From Ostrinia nubilalis (taxonomy: Eukaryota; Arthropoda; Insecta; Lepidoptera; Crambidae): a stretch of 64,000 nucleotides of DNA. Both the position numbers and the translations under genes were made by a program. Shown here piece by piece: positions 1 through 12,000 of this stretch. Below the pieces are notes generated by a model. The model searched no databases. It saw nothing but the letters and a program-made list of their open reading frames with translations, and was not told the origin of the DNA. The stretch's first letter is position 1, and each line of letters begins with the position of its first letter. The stretch lies in assembly GCF_963855985.1 (NCBI RefSeq), contig NC_087105.1, forward strand, positions 5,706,501-5,770,500. The letters run 5' to 3'.

Positions 1-394
1 GATTTCCCATAACCACCTTCCAACTCCATCAACAGACCCTGGTTACCACATAGGAACAAAGTACTCATCAATACGATTCAAACGGGCCCAAACTCGATGG
101 GGTTGCATCGTTTCGCTACAGAGTTTCCATGGCCACCTTCTAGCTCCACCATCAGACCCATTTATATGTAGCCGCCGCATGCTCTGCTCACTCATCGTCA
201 GATGTGTCAGCTGGGGACACGTGTCCTCAGCTTACATTCAAAAAACAACTCATAGTTATGAAGTTCTAGTGGCTCTAAATTAATGACTGAGACGTTTGAT
301 GACTTTAATTAGGCTTTTATACTTGTATAAGTAGTTACTTGGAATTGCTCTAGGGCCAATGAGGAAGCTGGAGACCTGCAAATTTTTGGATTAC
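1..394. other. No gene seen
   Basis: AT-rich DNA with no open frame or splice pattern that I can support. The first 170 bases contain two similar phrases (ccaccttccaactccatcaa near 13 and ccaccttctagctccaccat near 132), which suggests a degenerate tandem repeat about 119 bp apart. Confidence 0.4.
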
Positions 395-1556
395 TAATGT
401 TTGGCCAAAAAACGTTCCCAAATTATCACATCGCAATAAGGATCATTTCGATTTTTAGCTGTGAATGCAGATTTATAGGGCTAAGAAATCCTTAATACAC
501 AGTGCAAAAATTTTTGTTCTACGACAAAAATTGACGAAGTTATGGCCAAATTACTAAAAAAGTTCACTGACCGCCCGGCGCGGGGACGATGACGTCATTA
601 TATCCGATTTGAACGCTGCCGGCGTACTGCGTGGATAGAAAATATTTTTTTCTAGCCAAATTATCAGTTTTAGAGAAAAACTTGTAATGACATTTATTCA
701 TCAGAATAAAGTAAGCTATCGATAGGTAATTTTTAAAAATGGAAATTGTGAAAAATAACGCAAAAAATCCATACGCTCATACGATTCAATGGCACGCAGA
801 GACGCATTTGGGGTCTCCGCGGTGGTATATTTGGCGATTTATTCAAATAAAGTGTACATAAGTGTTGTTAGAGTCATATCTTCTTCCAAGTAAAATATAA
901 AAATGTATAAGTATTAATTTATTTACTTCTAACAATAAGGTATAGCTGAGGCAGATACACTCTGCCTAGGCTACAAGACATTGCTATGAAAATCATTTCG
1001 ATGTACACGCAATACCTACCTGTTATTTAGTTTTTCTGAGTTAAGATTTTGATAATATTTTAATAATAAAGTGTGTGTGAGTATTGAAGTGGCGTTATTA
1101 TGATTGAATAACCTCCCAGGAGTTGTGTGGAGAGGCACACTCCTCGAACACCTCGGCCAGAAGTTGGGTATGATTTGGACACAGCAATACTTATTTTTCA
1201 AAATTTTTATTTTTAAAAATTACTGGTCGATAGGTTACTTTATTTTGAAGAATAAATGTTATTAAAAGTTTTTTTCTAAAACTGATAGTTTAGCCGGAAA
1301 AAAATATTTTCCATCCCAATAGTACGCCGGCTGCGTTCGATTCGGATATAGTGACGTCACGCGGCCTTGCGTACGTTGACTTTTAGCGGCAAAAACGGCC
1401 TATGTTTATTACTTAATATCTTCGTAAGTAATGGTCCGATTTGGATAATTCAAAAAGATATATCTTTCTTATGTCTTAAAGATTAACGTAGATAATAGTT
1501 TTATTGAATTTTCTACAACAGTACTGATCCTCATTGTTTGGCAAAGTATGTTGGAT
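395..1556. repeat. Foldback repeat with inverted arms (about 545-768 and 1196-1400)
   Basis: The left arm reads tgacgtcattatatccgat, cggcgtact, a run of T and tatcagttttagagaaaaac, then tatcgataggtaa and tttttaaaaat. The right arm gives the reverse complement of these blocks in the same order, with scattered mismatches (for example tagtacgccggctgcg and atagtgacgtcac). The spacer between arms holds no coding sequence. Outer ends are unclear. The class is unknown; a non-autonomous DNA transposon is the simplest reading. Confidence 0.6.
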
Positions 1557-1662
1557 GCAGCCGATGCAGGCCGCTACCAATCGATCAACGTGGAAAGCAT
1601 TAGGGGAGGCCTATGTTCAGCAGTGGACGTCCTATGGCTGAAATGATGATGATGATGAAAGT
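1557..1662 (+). mobile_element. RTE-type LINE 3' end
   Basis: The phrase aggcctatgttcagcagtgg, followed by acgtcc(t)atggctgaaatg and an (ATG)n run, is the characteristic 3' end of a lepidopteran RTE-like non-LTR retrotransposon. Two more copies occur in this window (near 23285 on the minus strand and 35265 on the plus strand). Only the tail is present, as expected of a 5'-truncated insertion. Confidence 0.65.
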
Positions 1663-1904
1663 ATGTTTTGCCAAATGTTTCATGTGGCAAAAATATTTCA
1701 CGATAAACTACCTATTTACAAAACAATTTGATTGGTGCATAGAATGGAATACAAATATTATGTTTGTGGTAGTAACTAAGTTGTGGTTATTATTTTGTTT
1801 AGTGAGTAGTTAATATTAAATTTGTTCTAAATTAATTTTCATATTTTATTCTTTTTATCGAAATTCCCAAATGATTCATTAACAATAGAAGTGAATCTAC
1901 AATA

Positions 1905-2020
1905 GCGCTCGCGGCGGCCGCTACCGCGGCACCCTCAGATCATAGAAATGATCTGAGGCGGCACCACAGCGCGGCACGCTCGCTCCGTTCACTCGCCTTC
2001 GCCCGTTCAGGGTCACTGTT
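1905..2020. other. GC-rich island with short hairpin
   Basis: A GC-rich patch in AT-rich surroundings contains a strong hairpin, cctcagatcat / atgatctgagg, at about 1931-1957. No open frame or TSD is visible. It could be the end of a rolling-circle (Helitron) element, where a hairpin near the 3' end is usual, but the expected CTRR end was not found. Confidence 0.3.
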
Positions 2021-2074
2021 CTAACCTAACCTACTATTTTCTGCAATATGTACCTACTTTCTGCAATCATACTA

Positions 2075-2867
2075 CACTCAACATCAAATAAATCGCACCT
2101 CCCGCAACAAGCACTTTCAAACGTATGTATCCCCACTTCCCATAAATAATAATAAATAAATAAATAAATCTTTGGACAATTTCACACAGCGCCAGCTAGC
2201 CCCAAAGTAAGCAACTTAATGCTTGTGTTATGGGTGCTAGCTTAACGGATATACTACTTATATACTTTTTTTTTTAAATACATAAATATTATACATAGTC
2301 ACACCCAGACCCGTCACAGAAATTAAAATTCATCATTTCAATTTCTGCCCGGCCGGGAATCGAACCCGGGACCTCTCGGCATAGTAGTCCGTTCTGAACC
2401 ACTACACCAAACGGCCGACAATATTGGCACCATTTAAAAGCCTAGTTCTAAGCTTCATTTCATTAAAGGAAAGGTTTTTACCCCAAAAATGTGTCTGTAG
2501 AAGGATCCAGAGTCACTTTTTCAAAAAATAGGCTATTACGCTTGAGCCAACTTTTATGGCTATAAAACTGTTAAGTTGGGATTAATCGGTATCCATCTGT
2601 TAAAGAGGACACGTGAGATCATTATTTGGTTTTATAACCATAAAATTTGGTCTAATTGATCCCAGGGGTGATCCCAAAGTGAGGTCTCTTTTCAAGTCAC
2701 ATTTATGGTATATGATAATCATTTATTTAGAAATTAAATGTGTTTTTCTTTAAGGATATTTATTGGGCTTTCAAATAACACCAATATTGTTGAAGCACCA
2801 TGATTGTGTCAGAAGAAAATCTTTAAAGTTCGCGTCGCGGAAGGTGCGATTTATTTGATGTTGAGTG
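2075..2867. mobile_element. Mariner-type MITE, carrying a SINE
   Basis: The terminal inverted repeat CACTCAACATCAAATAAATC continues into gcacct on the left. The right end is its reverse complement (gatttatttgatgttgagtg, ending 2867). Both ends are flanked by TA (2073-2074 and 2868-2869), the target duplication of Tc1/mariner elements. No transposase remains. A tRNA-derived SINE sits inside, so the element is older than that SINE insertion. Confidence 0.75.
2142..2420 (-). mobile_element. tRNA-derived SINE
   Basis: Read on the minus strand, the head carries the two internal RNA polymerase III promoter boxes of a tRNA: tggtgtagtggttca-like (A box) and gggttcgattcccgg (B box). A non-tRNA body follows, ending in an (ATTT)n tail that appears on the plus strand as (AAAT)n at about 2144-2170. 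It is not a functional tRNA: the ends do not form an acceptor stem and the body continues for about 200 bp. Confidence 0.8.
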
Positions 2868-3227
2868 TATTTTCTGCAGTCTCTTTGTTTTACACAGATT
2901 AATAGAGCGCATTCAGGGGACAGCTAAAGATATTCAGCAGTTTGACAACAAGAGTCACAAAAACAGAAGTGAGAAACAGACTACGAGCTTATATTAGAAA
3001 ACAGGGCTCACAGTTTGAGCAGGACTTAAAATAATGTATCCAGATAAAATTAGGTGATACAATTATTATTAAAATACTAAGTTTTTCATTTATTGAGACC
3101 CAAGAATAGTTGTTAGTGTGACTTTTTTATTTATTAATTTTTTTATGAAAGTATCTACTAGACGTTTAAATTCAAATAAAAAAATAATGATGTAGTGCAG
3201 GGTTTCCCAATTTTTTTTTGCCAAGGA

Positions 3228-4670
3228 ACCCTATAGGCCAGTAGAAATAAACACAAAAATGAATTAAATCGGAAATAATTCCTACTAAAGATTTTAGTGC
3301 TTTAATAGCTTCATTAGTTGCCCATAAAGACTCTCCTAGGTTTTCGACTTCGACGGAGTTGTGCTTAAGTGGTGGGGGCCCCCGAAAGGGGCGCTTTTTC
3401 GGTTTTCCGGTTACACTGCGTAAAGGAGTTACCCTATCGAAAAGTGGTCTTCCTGACGGTTGAATTGAAGGGCATTTAATCCTGCATTAAATAAGACCAA
3501 ATTCATATGTTTTGAACAAACCGTTCTCATGCAAATGTTCGGCAAAGTAGAAAATATGTGTATAATTAATGACCCTCTCCACGTCCAATGGCTCGTTACC
3601 CGCAGGCTTCCAAGTCTTGAAAAGGAGCGCCTTAACCAGTGTAACCCTATGAAGGCTTACGAGCTGGATGCGCCTATCCTTGTTCGTCCCAGCCGTTCCT
3701 TAACTGCGGTTGCTGCACCTCTTCCTGGCACTCACCTGAAAAACTCTGTGTTACCTACTGTGGCTGCCCCTCTTCCTTGTATCCTCCTGCACAACTACGT
3801 TGCCTAGCCGTATGCCTGGTCTAAGGTTCGCCGCCAAAAATCAACAACAACAAGTTCATTATTAAAACGCTGGAGAGTTTTTTGTTTGTTTGTTTGAACG
3901 CGCTAATCTCAAGAATTACTAGTTTGATTGAAATATTTTTATGTTGAATAGCTCATAAATTGAGGAAGGCTATAGGATATATACAATCACTCCACGACTA
4001 ATAAAGGCGAAGCAGTAAAGAAAAATGTTGCAAGCACGGAAAATAGTATTTAAACTATTGTCACGAGTACGAAGTTGATTTTGTGGCGTCGAACCTTGGA
4101 CCAGGCATATGGCTAAGCAATGCAATCGTACAGGAGGGTACAAGGAAGAGGGGCAGCCACATTAGGTAACACAGAGTCGTTCAGGAGAGTGCCAGGGAGA
4201 GGTGCAGCAACCGCAGTTAAGGAACGGCTGGGACGAACAAGGATAAGCGAATCCAACTCGTGAGCCTTGACAGGGATACGCTGGTTAAGGCGACCCTTTA
4301 CAAGGCTTGGGAGCCCACGGGTGACGAACTATTGGACGTGGAGAGGGTCATTAATTATAGACATATTTTCTACTTTGCCGAACATTTGCACGAGAACGGT
4401 TTGTCCAAAGCATATGAATTTGGTCTTATTTAATGCAGGATTAAATGCCCTTCAACCGTCAGGAACACCACTTTTCGATAGGGTAACTCCTTTACGCGGT
4501 ATAAACGGAAAACCGAAAAAGCGCCCCTTTCGGGGGCCCCCACCACTTAAGCACAACTCCGTCGAAGTCGAAAACCTAGGAGAGTCTTAATTGGCAACCA
4601 ATTTAGCCATTAAAGCAATAAAATCTTTTGTAGGAATTATTTCCGATTTAAAATCTAATTCTACTGGACT
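3228..4670. repeat. Large inverted repeat (arms about 3228-3835 and 4084-4670)
   Basis: About 600 bp on each side are reverse complements with moderate divergence. Matching blocks include cctaggttttcgacttcgac / gtcgaagtcgaaaacctagg, gggggcccccgaaaggggcg / cgcccctttcgggggccccc, and ttaactgcggttgctgcacc / ggtgcagcaaccgcagttaa. The 250 bp spacer is unrelated AT-rich DNA. Short open frames in the arms are mirror copies of each other and match no protein I recognise. This is either one foldback transposon or two copies of one repeat inserted head to head. Confidence 0.75.
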
Positions 4671-4932
4671 ACTAATTGATTATACTTGTGGTGGACTGCA
4701 GTGGACTGTATGCGTTTGTGTGTGTTCGAGAGCGCTGACCGGACGATGATGACTGCCGTTGAGAGCTTGCCCTTACTATGTCAGGCGTAGTAGGTGCTAC
4801 TTGCAGGAATAAAACCACTATTTCACTTGCTGAGACTTCTCGCGTTTATTATTCGCTTCCTTTTCTCAGTTCTTGCTTCTTCAGATCACTTGTTGCTTGG
4901 AGCACTTGTTCTCTGAACTGAACATGCCAGCT

Positions 4933-4935
<3 letters not shown>
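4671..4935. other. Intergenic DNA, no feature
   Basis: Sequence between the inverted repeat and the LINE poly(T) tract. No open frame of note. It would be the target-side flank of the LINE insertion, but I found no convincing target duplication of this flank beyond 7050. Confidence 0.35.
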
Positions 4936-4993
<58 letters not shown>

Positions 4994-7051
4994 AAGGGAC
5001 GCGCGCTGGTAGCTTGAAGAGCTTTTCCAACTTCACCGGGCAGAGTGGCGAGTACAGAAGGTACTCTAGCCGTTTGGCGATCGTCGCGAAGCGAAGCCCA
5101 GGCTCGTCCGCGTCGGTCGCAGACCGACGTTCGCGATCGGCCCGTATCGAGCGCATAAGGCGCCCGATCAGTGGCGAACCCAACTAGAGGGTTGCCCACC
5201 GCGGTGTTGGACCAAAGTCCAGCCTACGGCGGGCTCACTCTAGTGGGCCCGATCGAGGGGGACTACGGACGCGGCCTGAGGGCGCCACGGTAGGCTCGGA
5301 CCTCGGCTCAGGCCGTGTCCGGGGGACGGATTGGGGAGAACCGGCCCGGTACATGTCTGTACCGTCCGAAATGGAAGGCAGGGCCTCGTACTCGCCGGCG
5401 AGTACGGTGTAACGAGCTACTGTGTTGTGGAGTAGTTGGCGTGCTTAAGGCAGTGATGTCTGTGTTCAGAAATTCGGTAATAGGATCGTCCGGGTCGTCT
5501 AGGACATGCCTAGGTCGTCGGTATTGGGCAGCGACATCTTTCTGGGGTGTATACGTGGCGGCGCTAACGATAAGAGGGTTCTTGTGGTTGATCGCTTTAT
5601 CAAAGTAGCGGCGAGAGGCTTCTTTCATAAAGTGATCAATCGATGGGATCTCGAAATCTCTATGGAGATTCGTATTACGCACGAACCACGGGGCATCCGC
5701 GGCTCGGCGTAAGAATTTGTTTTGGAGGGTCTGGAATTTCTTAAGGTCTGTGCAGGTAGTGTGAGCAAACACCGGACTGGCGTAAGTCAACACTGGACGG
5801 ATGCAGGTTTTGTAAATTGTCAACTTATTTCTAAGTGACAATTTACTTTTCCTTCCAACTAGGTGGTAGAGTCGGTGGATGTAGTGGTTTGCACGGCTCA
5901 AGACGCGTCTGAGGTGCGGAGCGAACGTTAATCTCTGGTCGAGGGTGACACCTAAGTATTTGGCCTCACTTTTCCAAGGAATAGTTTGGTCAAATAAGGT
6001 GAGATGGGTGGGGACATTGGGACGAGTGCGAACCGGAGGACGTTTCGCAGACAAAGCCCTAGAAAAGTACACTGCTGCACTTTTTTCAGGATTTACCTCG
6101 ATACGCCACTTCCTGAACCATTCGCCTAATTGTGTGACTGCGCGTTGGAGCGCCAAGATGACGTAATTCCGATTACGTCCGGACTTGTAGAGTGCGGTGT
6201 CGTCCGCAAAGAGGGCTAAATCCGTATTCGGATATTTGGGGATGTCATTGACGTACAATGAAAAGAGGATGGGCGAGAGCACGGAGCCCTGGGGGACTCC
6301 GGCTCTTATGGGGCGGGGGGAGGAGAGGGAGCCATCTACTCGGTAACGAAAGGTGCGATTCGATAAAAAGTCACGTAAGATGTGCACGAGACTGTCCGGC
6401 ACACCGAGTTCGTAAAGCTTGTAAATCAAGCCGTTGTGCCAGACTTTATCGAATGCCTTCGCTACGTCGAAGAATAACACTCCTGTCCCTACGGGTGGCT
6501 TAGCAGTGAGGCCGCTAAGTATGTGCTCCGTTAAGCGGTGCACCTGTTGTACGCAGGAATGTGAGGCGCGGAAGCCAAACTGTTCGTTTATTAAGAGATT
6601 ATTAGAAAAAACATAATCTCTTAATCGAGAAACAATTATACGTTCGTATAACTTACCCATGGTCTTTAAGAAACTGGCTGACCCCACAAGCTGTGGGGTC
6701 AGCCAGTTTCTTACCGGGCTTCGGGATGCCAATGACTTCTGCCTCTTTCCACGCGTCGGGAAAGATGCAGTGAGACATGGCCGCGTTGAAAATAGCAACT
6801 AAGAGGTATACTAGGGGGGCGGGCAAGGCGCGTAAGACTCTATTAGAGATACGGTCCGGGCCGGGGGCTTTGTTGGGACGGAAACCTTTGATTATCGTTC
6901 GCACCTCGTCGACGTTGGTCGGGTCTAGGGTTGTGGTCGGAGGGAGGGCGGCTCTACGTTCGACTTCGCGGTTCATTCCGTATTTATGGGGAGCGGCTAT
7001 CTCCATCCCGCTTTCACACGCTATTGCTATCCCTGTCTTCGGGAAATCCAC
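4936..7051 (-). mobile_element. Jockey-clade non-LTR retrotransposon, 5'-truncated
   Basis: The element runs on the minus strand from its truncated 5' end near 7051 through a reverse transcriptase frame to a 3' UTR (5307-4993) and an uninterrupted 57-nt poly(A) tail, seen as poly(T) at 4936-4992. The pure tail suggests a fairly recent insertion. The endonuclease and first ORF are missing, so it was probably dead on arrival. The 5' boundary is uncertain: the first 25 or so codons of the upstream frame may already be flank. Confidence 0.8.
5308..7051 (-). pseudogene. Reverse transcriptase of a Jockey-like LINE, broken by a hairpin
   Basis: Two overlapping minus-strand frames together give a reverse transcriptase and its thumb/C-terminal region. 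The upstream frame (7051-6653) has the RT signature FRPNKAPGPDRISNRVL and ends in IPKPGKKLADPT. The downstream frame (about 6660-5308) continues with MGKLYERIIVSRLRDYVF, NEQFGFRASHSC, FFDVAKAFDKVWH, GVPQGSVLSPILF and the catalytic motif LALFADDTALY. It ends in the typical C-terminal block around TCIRPVLTYASPVF and APWFVRNTNLHRDFE. The break between the frames is a perfect 22-bp inverted repeat with a 3-bp loop (6667-6713) that replaces the usual SYRPISLL segment and shifts the frame. Nothing upstream of the RT (apurinic endonuclease, gag-like ORF1) remains. No host function is expected. Confidence 0.85.
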
Positions 7052-9022
7052 AGTTTTTGCTAATTTTCTCCAACTGGCAGGTAGTTTTACAATGGTTTCT
7101 TATTTTCTACAGATGCGTAATTAATTTATCTACATTATACAAAAAGTTTCATCCCAAAATTCCCGAAATTGGCGAAGTTATTGACAAAAAACCTAAAACG
7201 GCTCTCTTTACGGTATTGCCTCGCGCAACGGACCATCCGTGCAAGACAAGGACAAAACATATTGCTATCTCACGCTCTAGAATGTTCGAAGCGAGAGGTC
7301 CGATATTTCCGTCTCGTTTCTTCTCTATTTTTTCCTGAAGCTATTTTGTGGAAGTGAGAGATCAGACAATGCAAGAAAGAGGCCTACCGAGTGAGTAAGC
7401 GAGAGAGCCTGATGGTTTTCGCTACGGTATTGCCTTTTTGGCGAAAATTTCATGTTCATTTTCTTAATTACGAAATAGATTAATTAGTTGATTTTAACTA
7501 ATTGACATGATGTTGCTAACGTTAATCTTGACTATTCTTGACGTCGCTAACAATACTTTTCCTAGCGGAACCCCCGTGCTACTCCGCCCGCACGCCCTGC
7601 CCTTCCCTTTAGACATACTCTCTAATCTGTGGCCCTTCCCTTGTGCGTAAACAAGTCGGTGCGAGCGAACAACGTCGGTCACGAAACGTGGGATAATATT
7701 TTTTACGGAACCCTTGCGGCCCTTCCACGGAACCCCAGGGTTCCGCGGACCACCATTCGACGATTCTTTCTTGCAAATTTTTATTAAAAATGTTAATCCT
7801 ATTATTTTGCTATACGAATACAACAAAAAAGTTAACATTATTCCGTATTCTTCATTACAAGGGTACATTTTAACATAAAAACTGGAGATTTTTTAAAAAA
7901 TACTTAAATCTTGAATAACTTGGAAATGAACAAGTTTCGGACATGGTCAAATGACTTAAATGACTACAATAAATAAGCTCTACTTTAACCCCTATCAAGG
8001 AATGTATCGCTTTTCCTGTCACCCTGTATAAACATTTGCCAAATGATAATTTGACCAAATGAATTAGTTGCGAAAAGCACAGTTGCTAAAAGTTCATTTG
8101 GGAAATGAAACTTTGGCGATAAGTTGTTTGCGAAGTGAAATTTGGCAAAAAGTAATTTGGCCAAACGGAAGGATACCCAAATTTTTATTATGGGATACTT
8201 AGAATTTGCTCTAGGGTTAATAATGAAATTGCTGGTAGGGCTTCTTGGCGGGAATCTGAAGCGTCATGTTAGCGGTTTTGTTTTATTTCCTCAAATTCGT
8301 GTTTGGGCGACTATTAATGTGTAATAATGATGGATTTATTAACCATTGAGTGTTCGTGAACATGCATGAGTGTGGGCAAGTGAAGCAAAACAGTGCATCG
8401 TGATTCTTCTGATTCTCTCAAGTTGTCCATAGGAGATCTCAGTGTAGGGTAGTTGAACGGGAAGCATGGTCGATCTGTTTTATTGGTTTCAATTTATTAT
8501 TTAATGGATTTAGTGTACAAATTTGGTGTTATTTTGTGTTCTAAAGTGCAGTGAAGTGATAAATTATAAAAAACATTGAAATACTTCGAATTTGAGCGCG
8601 CATCGAGTGTCGAGTGGGTTGTCGTATGAACAACCCGCTTTGGACCCGGTGGCGTCTCGAAACCTGCTTACGGGCATACTTAACTCCACGGAATCCATGA
8701 AAAATCAATAGAACTGAAACACCCACGTTCTATTGATAACTATGTCAATTATTTTTTACTTGACATTGGCAGAAATAAACCTCCCAGAGAGGTTTGGTTA
8801 CCATTAAAAAAAAAACTCTCCTGTCAATGTCATCCATCTGTCACACTTGTCACTTGCTGGCCTTGCCTTATTTTGTAATTTCCTAGATGGTTTACATCCG
8901 TACTAGTCGCGTTTGTCAGGCATTATCATAGATACATTCAAATACATTGTATCAGAGGGTAAAAAAATCTCGTCCAGGTTTTCTTGCGATATAAGGGCAT
9001 TCGTTTTATAAAATTTGACAAG
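7052..9022. other. Region upstream of MED6, degenerate repeats
   Basis: No gene is supported here. At 7555-7755 there are repeated phrases around ggaaccc and a ggttccg motif, suggesting a decayed hAT-type MITE. At 8040-8170 phrases such as tttggcaaa, tttgggaaatg and aatttggcc recur in varied form, a degenerate simple repeat. The MED6 promoter and 5' UTR must lie in the last few hundred bases, but no clear initiator or TATA sequence could be assigned. Confidence 0.4.
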
Positions 9023-12000
9023 ATGATGCCAGGTAGAATGGGAACCTTACCAATAGCAGCTGAAAATCCATTAGGACTATCCTGGCATGATTCAGCTTGG
9101 ATCCCATTATTGAACCCCTCCAATATAATGGACTACTTTTCAGAACGATCTAACCCATTTTTCGATCGCACATGCAACAATGAAGTTGTTAAGATGCAGC
9201 GTTTGAGTATGGACCAACTGCAGTAAGTGCTTATTAAAGATATTTGTCTTTATAATTTACTAGCTTTCCGCCCGCGGCTACGCGCGCGTGGACTACATTA
9301 TCTACATATTTTACGGAACCCTATTTTTTTTTAAATAAAATTTAGCCTATGTTACTCGTGGATAATGTAGCTTTCAAATGGTGAAATAAATTTTAAAAAC
9401 GGTCCTGTAGTTTTTGAGCCTATTCATTACAACCAAACAAAGTTTTCCTCTTTAAAATATTAGTGTAGATAAATATAATTATTTGTCATTATTTTATTAA
9501 ATAAATGGTGCTCTTTTAGGAATATGACGGGCTTGGAATACATTTTATTACATGTCCAAGATCCCATACTGTATGTTATTAGAAAGCAACATCGTCATGG
9601 GCCTAATCAAGCTACTCCACTAGCTGACTATTACATCATTGCTGGTATTGTTTATCAGGCACCAGACTTGGCCAGTGTTCTCAATTCAAGATTGGTATGT
9701 AGAAATTAAAATTAACTCTTTTTTATTTCTTTCTAAATTCTTATAAATACACATTTTTTTACTTTAAACATTACAGTATGGATGTATTAAGTTAGCAATA
9801 ATAATTACCTATGATCGGAATCCCATTGATTATAACATTTAAATATAATGCTGTATAATTACAGCTGCAATACAATTACAAAAATTACTTAATGGTAGAT
9901 CTACATAATTGTAGAATTAGTTTGTAATTAAGTTATAATAATTTTATGAAAGAAAGTTAAATAGTAAAATAATACACCGCGTACATGTTGTATAATTTAT
10001 TGTTTTGAATAATATTATTTATATGCATATTGTTTCATAACTAATGAATAAGTTTGAAAAATATATAAATTTTGATGATTAAATATTAATTTAATTATGT
10101 TTCAGCTTTCTGCTGTTCACCATTTGCAATGCTCTTTTGAAGAAACCATGTCATATTCACGTTACCATCCCAGCAAAGGATACTGGTGGGATTTTAAAGC
10201 CACAAAACCAGGTCAGTAATTATGACAGTATAAAATTTCAAAAGTATTTTTCAGGGTTCGAGATATATGTACATGGGTCATTCCATAAAAATCTGTATAA
10301 TTTTGACGTCATTTTGTCCTAAACTTTTTTAAGATGCTTATGAATAGGTACTTTATTAGTGTAAAATATTGTTTACTTAATGTAGTTGTTTTGTTATTAT
10401 CACTATATAAAAAACGTCCCTAACTATTAACTTAGTCCCTAGTGCCATTTCGATGGCTCCTACGTATACTGGCGTAAGTGTAAAAAATAGATTTTACAGG
10501 AGAGCCATTTAAGTAGCCAGAACCATATTTTTGGGTCATATCTTCTGACCTACTAAAACGAATTTCATGAAATTTCACATTTAGCCTTAACATGTAATGC
10601 TTTTGCTACTGCTGTTATCAATTTTTATATTTTTCTTATATATTTTGAGATTTTACGCATTGCCCTTTTACGTCGTCATATTTCTATAATTTCATGTATA
10701 TTGTTCAACGTAAAGAGACTTTAATGACAACGTAAATATAATATTTTAAGCGATTACTCTCTTTATTTATGCATGTAATTATTATAATTGTTATCATGTG
10801 CTATATCAATAATAAATCAGTTAGACAAAGTTGTTTAATGTATCGTTATTACGTTTTAACGCAAATACGCCCATATACTGTGCTCGAGATTTAGTTAGGT
10901 CTTTTAACATAATGTGTCATATTTTTAAAAATTATAAATAACTTGAAAAAATCGAACTGCCTAAGGCGGGAATTGAACCCACGATGCCTTAGGCAGTTCG
11001 ATTTTTTCAAGTTATTTATAATTTTCAAATTAGTTTGAGATGCGACTCTTAACGCTAAAAATTAAATAACTATATAATGTGTCATAATTTATAAATAAAA
11101 CAATTTGCTAAATATTTTCATGGCTTTATTTAGGATTTGGATTATAAAAAATATATATTTATGTAAGCAACTACTCGTATAGATTGACGAATCGTATGAT
11201 TGGGCTTTATACGTGGCGTAGTTTTGCACATACGCCTATTTGCCTAAAATTTTATTTTGTATCTAATGGAAAAAACATTTTTTTTTCTTACTGACGTTAT
11301 AGATTAGAGCAAAATGAAATCATTGCTTAAATAATTGGAAAAAGGCGTAAGCGGCAGTTTCGCCTTTATACGTAGGAGCCATCGATTTAAAGCTAGGGCC
11401 TGACGGTCTAGGGACTGACGATTTGGAGTAAAACTTAACCCAAATGCAGATTAACTTTATATTATAAGATGCTTAATACGATGTGCCGAAAATAGCAAAA
11501 AATCCACACGTAAATACTATTAAATTATAAACAATTTCCTATTGTAATCAATAAAGCTACTCAACTAGGGACTGACGAAGTGACTAGATCAACACATGTT
11601 TCCACAACAACTGGCACGTTTACACTCATTCAAAAAACGGTTGCCGCAAAGCCAGTATGGTCTGAGGATAACTTCGTATCGCACTTTAAACTCAACTTAA
11701 TATCATTCACTCTAAATACATATTAAAGTGCAAAATTATAAAATCAGTGCTTGGCGAGGGAATGACGCTAAAAGCTGTGGACACTTTTTCGACTTAAGAA
11801 AATCAAATTATTGTTTATTGAAACCGCAAAATATTAATAGAATTTGGTGTAATATACATTTAAATAGATTATTCGTTAATTAAAACAAGGGATCAAATTG
11901 ATGTTTCTATAAATATGGGTTCCAAAACACAAACTTTTGGAGTACGGACATTTCTAGGGAATGACGTTTTGGGTCATTGAAAAGGAATTTAAGATGTTTT

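Noticed and set aside
2340..2420. A tRNA gene on the minus strand
   Set aside because: The A and B boxes are present, but no acceptor stem forms and a SINE body with an (ATTT)n tail follows; it is a tRNA-derived SINE head.
4849..5199. Proteins with poly-lysine or poly-phenylalanine runs
   Set aside because: They are translations of the 57-nt poly(A) tail of the LINE and its 3' UTR.
7494..7868. 124-codon minus-strand open frame
   Set aside because: It lies in degenerate repeat DNA around ggaaccc motifs, with no protein motif or splice context.
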